Made by a program: the position numbers and the translations under genes | Notes under the pieces: generated by a model | Databases searched by the model: none | Told to the model about the DNA's origin: nothing | The model's input: only the letters and a program-made list of their open reading frames with translations | Origin: Psilocybe azurescens | Lineage: Eukaryota; Basidiomycota; Agaricomycetes; Agaricales; Agrocybaceae | Reading direction: 5' to 3' | Length of the DNA: 64,000 bases | Assembly: GCA_023853785.1 (NCBI GenBank) | Contig: JAJIRX010000867.1 | Location: 1 to 64,000, forward strand | Shown here: positions 59,982-64,000 of the stretch, piece after piece | Layout: each line of letters opens with the position of its first letter | Position numbering within the stretch: the stretch's first letter is position 1

Positions 59982-60941
59982 ATTGACGTTTTCTCGAGCG
60001 TTGACTGGAGGTTTTGAATTTGAATTAGGTGGTTTTGAACAGTTGTATACTGGCTCGAGTCATAGCCATCAATGATATAGTTTGTCGGCGTGCAGCGGAT
60101 CTCCGTCGCCATTCCGCTTGGACACCCCCAATAGGTATCCCACGGAGGTCGCGGAATCAGGGTCAGAACACGATTTGCGACGGGGTGATTAGTGACTCTT
60201 CGCAGCACAAGTCTAGATATTTGAACGATGAAAGTTAAAGTTGGGAAACCTACGGGTAGGAACCTTTTCTTGGCGACAAAAAAACAGCGGGTAAATGCGG
60301 TATCGGCAAATGCATGCCGACATCATTTTTTCGAAGAACCAGCCCGCATCTGCCTAATATTTTCAATGCTGGCAGGTTTGCATGTAGCGCTTTAATTTGT
60401 CTCTATAAGAGAACGCATTCTTCTGACTGTGAACACACAAGTTTTTGATCAAAAATATGGGGGCATCTAAGGTCGATTTTGGCAACGCAAAATCGGAAGA
60501 TGAACTGGGGAATGATAAATTGTGATTACACGCAACTTTGATGTAGGAGACTTGCAGGTTATTTCATCGAATCATGAAGGTGATGCCCTTTTTCCGATTC
60601 AGGCTCTGGTTAAAATAGATGGTCAGGTATGCCATAAGCGTCGACCTGTACGACTTGAGAAATCATTGAAACAAACGTCCCCTACATTATGGCCGTCAGG
60701 ATAACGGTAGTTAAGAGCGCCCACGCTTTCAACTCAGAGCGTTACTCGTCAAGGAGAATTCAATCCTCCTTCGAAGGATATGTGAAAGAACGGCTGTCCA
60801 ATTATTTTTTGGTTGCAATGGTTTTGGTATAAAAGTTACCACAACAAACTCGTATCTGCATTGTGCATCCATTGTTAATCACACTCGCAAGCTATACAGT
60901 AGCTTTACCAGCCCTTTTGGTGTTCCAACCATTCAAGCAAG
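59982..60941. other. Intergenic; possible upstream exon remnant
   Basis: A minus-strand frame at 60208-59978 overlaps the 5' end of the split-barrel gene but has no family features. A/T-rich sequence around 60400-60530. No gene supported. Confidence 0.35.
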
Positions 60942-61254
60942 ATGCAATTCAAACACTTCGCTCTCGTGATCACCGATGCCCTTGTGTCGATTATGCTGCC
61001 ACACCTGCTGATATTATTGTCACTGTTACAAGTATGTGCCATCCGTATGTGCTCAATGTCTAGCTGATGCCTGCTCCTCAGAGCTGGACAATGGTACCAC
61101 CGAGACGGTGACGACCAGCACTGGCCTCATCCAAAACGCTAGACGCGCTACCATCGACATCAGTGGTTCTATTTACTTCTCCAGATGTTCTAGAACAGTT
61201 GACCAGGGCCCAAAACGAGGCAGACTGCGCTGGGCAAAATAACATACTCTTCTC
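60942..61254 (+). pseudogene. Small secreted protein, probably broken
   Basis: The ATG at 60942 starts a signal-peptide-like MQFKHFALVITDALVS. A one- or two-base frame change then leads to TPADIIVTVT, an intron (~61031-61080, GTATGT...CTCAG) and LDNGTTETVTTSTGLIQNARRATIDISG, with a stop near 61240. Thr-rich small secreted proteins with this layout are common in Agaricomycetes. The frame break makes this a probable pseudogene. Confidence 0.4.
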
Positions 61255-61620
61255 AGAAAATACCCTGGAAAAAATCCAACTACCCATCGGTAATCCCTCC
61301 CAAACATTTTTTAATGCGAATGAGGTGACGAAAGCATTGACAGGTGGCATCTCCGTGAAGGAGTTTCCAGATTTCATAAGATTGTGAAAGATCCACATAC
61401 GGCGATATTGGGGCTCAAGGCTGCGATTTCCCACGGACCCAGCGGGGTCAAAGGAGCTGAACCTGATCTGATTCGTGTGAAATTTAAATGCGTAGGCGAT
61501 GTGATGCGAAGTCAATTGACGAGATATAGGATTCTCACGGCCTTGTCCACAATATCCTCCACGAGTTCAGCGGGTAAGTGGGACACGAATCGCGCTACCC
61601 AGGAGGAGGTCGAACCGTAA
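61163..61620 (+). other. Hypothetical coding stretch with one stop
   Basis: 61163-61387 reads FTSPDVLEQLTRAQNEADCAGQ and NANEVTKALTGGISVKEFPDF, then a stop at ~61385. After a frame change, 61384-61620 continues with HTAILGLKAAISHGPSG. Composition is protein-like but no family was recognised; it overlaps the 3' part of the secreted-protein remnant. Confidence 0.25.
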
Positions 61621-61813
61621 TTGCTCGGCGATGGTGGTCCTGGTCAGAGCTCTGACGGGTCAGGCATCGCGCAGCTGAAAACCGATACTTGAATCTGTGT
61701 CACCATTCTGCACTAGCGAAGGAAAAAATTATTTCTTGTTAAAGGACATAAAGGAAAGTGTGATAGAGTGTGTTGTGTATAAAATATGGATTCGAAAATG
61801 AAAACGGGACCCC

Positions 61814-63077
61814 TTATGTGATCTTCTTTCCAGACATACCCAATTTCATGGATACCCACTTCCCAATCTCCTCGCAGATGGGATTGACAGCTAAGTAAAT
61901 CAAGTCAGCATCCTTATCTCCAAAAGACAGAGGATATACACAATGACCTTTCAACGCATACATCTGTACGCTCTGCCTGACGGGCCAGCTAACAACGCCG
62001 ATACCTCCCAGCTCAACTGCATCCTTCATGCATTTCGCCATTCCTGCAGCACTAGCGAACTCGCCCCCAGGAACGGTACTTCCCTGTCCGCGCATCATCT
62101 TGGTCATACGTGTGTCGATAAAGCCAGGCTGGACAGTGATAACGTCCACGCCACAGGGAGCGGCGAGTACGCGGAGAGACGTGGAGAAAGTGTTGATGAA
62201 CGCCTTAGTAGAGGCATAGGATATCATGTTGGCTGGACTGTAAAGACCTGCTACAGAACCGACGACGCACTAACGGGGAATGTCAGAAGTGAGATAATAG
62301 GCTAAAAGAAGTGAATATGCGCACAATCTTGCCGTATCCGCGGGATTTCATGAGCTCGTACATGGTGAGGACGGAGGTGACAGTACCAGAAACGTTCACG
62401 TTGATCATATCCGATGTTACGTCCTATTTTACGGTAATGTAAGCGCATATATTGAGTAGAACAGCGATAAAACAAATGCTTACCAATCCCCATGCACTTG
62501 AGTCTTTAAGATGGTTCGAAATTCCACTGACCTCGTAGAGATGGGTAATGGGTCCATATTGCTTGTCAAGGGCACGAACGCTATCCCCCAGTTGCTTCTT
62601 GGTTGCCGTTAGGTCGATCTCAGCGCATTGAATGATGGCAGCGGTGTCCCCAAGCTCAATTACAGCTTTCCTAATCGACTCTGAATGCATATATTAGGAA
62701 ACGCTTGCGCATATATTTGGATAAATCCATACCGATTGACTTAGAAGCGGCAATAATGACGGTATCCGGATCGTTGGCGTATTGCTTCAAGACGTTGAAC
62801 CCAATACCTCTGGAGGCTCCAACAATCAGTACGACTTTGTTCTTATCGGCCAAGGACGCTGGACCGGACGCCTGGAGGTACTTGCGCGGGGCCAACATAC
62901 GCATGATAGAAATAGGAAGTATGATGGCAAATGTGAAAAAGAGTGAGGCGGAAGCGGTCACAACGGTAGCGAGCGAGATAAGAATATTTTGAACAGTGTA
63001 TCCGAGAGTGGGGATTTGGCGGGGTTAAAGAGATTATTGTTAACCTCAGGAGTTTCCATGCTCGCCTTGGATGACAT
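61814..63077 (-). CDS. Membrane-anchored short-chain dehydrogenase
   Basis: Classical SDR, minus strand. Exons from ~62733, then 62484-62680, 62325-62423, 61948-62269 and 61814-61890, with 50-60 nt introns. Cofactor motif GASRGIGF in exon 1, a catalytic Tyr-x-x-x-Lys as YASTK (~62225-62210), the preceding Ser in VVGSVAGLYSP, and PGFIDTRM after it. A hydrophobic helix (SASLFFTFAIILPISIM) precedes the Rossmann domain, as in ER-bound fungal SDRs such as 3-ketodihydrosphingosine-reductase-like enzymes; the substrate is unknown. The upstream ATG at 63077 matches the duplicate at 48650, but this copy lacks one base near 63020. Translation may therefore start inside (62961 or the Met-Arg-Met at ~62905), or the base loss is an error. 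Confidence 0.75.
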
Positions 63078-64000
63078 ATTTGATGCGGATTGTGGGGAGA
63101 CTCGCTTAGGTTGGAGGCGGCGCTATGAAAGGCGGTGTTTTGGATGCTCTTGGTAACAATGATGGAGAGGGGAACAAAGGATGTGGAGGATCGTTTGAAA
63201 TTCCTGACCTGGCTTTTGAAGGACTTGTGGTATGATCGAATTGGCGAAGATGTGACATCATCGACATTGACCCCTAACACTGGCGACCTAAGTGAAAGCA
63301 AACTTCTCCTAAATCCAAGGATTGGATATACAGCAAAGTGGGAACGTGTAGAGATTCAAAAGGTGGTTGCTGCATATAACGATCTTTTCGTGAAAGGTGG
63401 TATGCGCATACAAGGACCGGCGTACACAGTCTTGCCTGAAATCGCTCCATAGGGTGGCGAGAGATCGTGGAAATTTTTCAGAGAGCAGTTGACCGATCTC
63501 TAGAAAGCTGATCATTTGTTTGATATGAAAGCTGCCATCCACTGGTTCAAGTTCGCATTCATGGGTAAAACAGCAAACATACATACTTCGATTAGAGAGG
63601 CAATGCGGAATGAAAAGCTAATTCATTTGAAATTCGATTCTACAGTTGAACCAAAATTCCACCAACATTCCCCATATCATTATAGGTATATACCGAGTAT
63701 ATGCGTATAGATTATTACAGCTATTTCACCTGCAAAATTATGGTGATTTATCAGCATTATATTCATTACGAGTGTGAACAGTGACCAGGGTATGCAAACT
63801 GTGGGCCATAGACAGAAGAAGATTTCAAAAAATAACAAAATGTGGATCAGCCAAGCCAGAAACATGAAAAAAGAGTTAATTAATTAATTGTGGGCCTGAC
63901 CGAATTTGGACCGAATGGCAATAGAGTCTGACGGGAGTGATTACCAACATGGACCATCTCCTTCCATTTTTGGACACCGTTTCACCCCGCCAAAGTGATG
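62790..64000 (-). repeat. Inverted duplication, right arm
   Basis: Reverse-complement partner of 47727-48942. It reaches the window edge at 64000 still in full homology, so the true length is larger than 1.2 kb. Confidence 0.85.
63135..63710 (+). other. Hypothetical ORFs in the right arm
   Basis: Plus-strand frames 63135-63452 (WERVEIQKVVAAYNDLFVKG) and 63516-63710 (FKFAFMGKTANIHTSIREAM), divergent from the SDR. Both are preserved in the left arm with few changes. They could be exons of one gene, but no splice pair was convincing. No family recognised. Confidence 0.3.

Overview
The window looks like a chromosomal segment from a filamentous basidiomycete (Agaricomycetes type). Coding sequence is cut by many 45-65 nt GT...AG introns. 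The gene families fit: NACHT-type STAND NTPase, Kre9/KNH-like small secreted protein, multi-exon P450s, Tnp2-type transposase, and a LodA-type quinoprotein. No prokaryotic features, rRNA or convincing tRNA genes were seen. All reading is by eye; exon borders are inferred from splice signals and frame continuity.

Layout. 0-4.3 kb: old DNA-transposon debris (Tnp2 C-terminal relic, acidic cargo fragment, repeats). 5.0-7.2 kb: a broken cytochrome P450. 8.4-9.0 kb: a secreted Ig-like protein. 10.7-13.5 kb: a MITE-like element, an 810-bp near-perfect hairpin element, and a low-coding repeat (A+B). 15.0-17.6 kb: a NACHT NTPase. 20.7-40.1 kb: a nest of insertions. A second A+B repeat was split by a 0.75-kb TIR element (9-bp target duplication). 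That target site was then split again by a 16.6-kb CACTA-like giant element (22187-38796) with TIRs starting CACTGCTGGC and a TCC duplication. This giant carries a broken transposase plus at least five other genes, and about twelve copies of a private dyad motif centred on TTTGGATSATCCAAA.

42.8-45.0 kb: a second, nearly intact P450. 46.6-47.0 kb: a cysteine-rich secreted protein. 47.7-64.0 kb: a segment framed by a >1.2-kb near-identical inverted duplication. Inside it is a redox gene group: a LodA-like oxidase fused in one reading frame to a VioB/RebD-type ferritin-like domain (52.9-56.65 kb, minus), a divergent LodB-like flavoprotein (57.55-58.84 kb, plus), an intact FMN-binding split-barrel protein (59.1-60.0 kb, minus) and a membrane-anchored short-chain dehydrogenase (61.8-63.1 kb, minus). 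LodB proteins are known to mature the CTQ cofactor of LodA proteins, so the divergent pair makes sense as a maturase/oxidase unit. The attached ferritin-like domain suggests that the imine or keto product is processed further. The P450, split-barrel protein and SDR could be tailoring enzymes, but that is inference.

Many genes (both P450s, NACHT 5' end, LodA fusion, LodB, several giant-element genes) show single-base frame breaks, often in homopolymer runs. Either much of the window is decaying or the assembly keeps residual long-read indel errors. This must be settled before any gene here is called dead.
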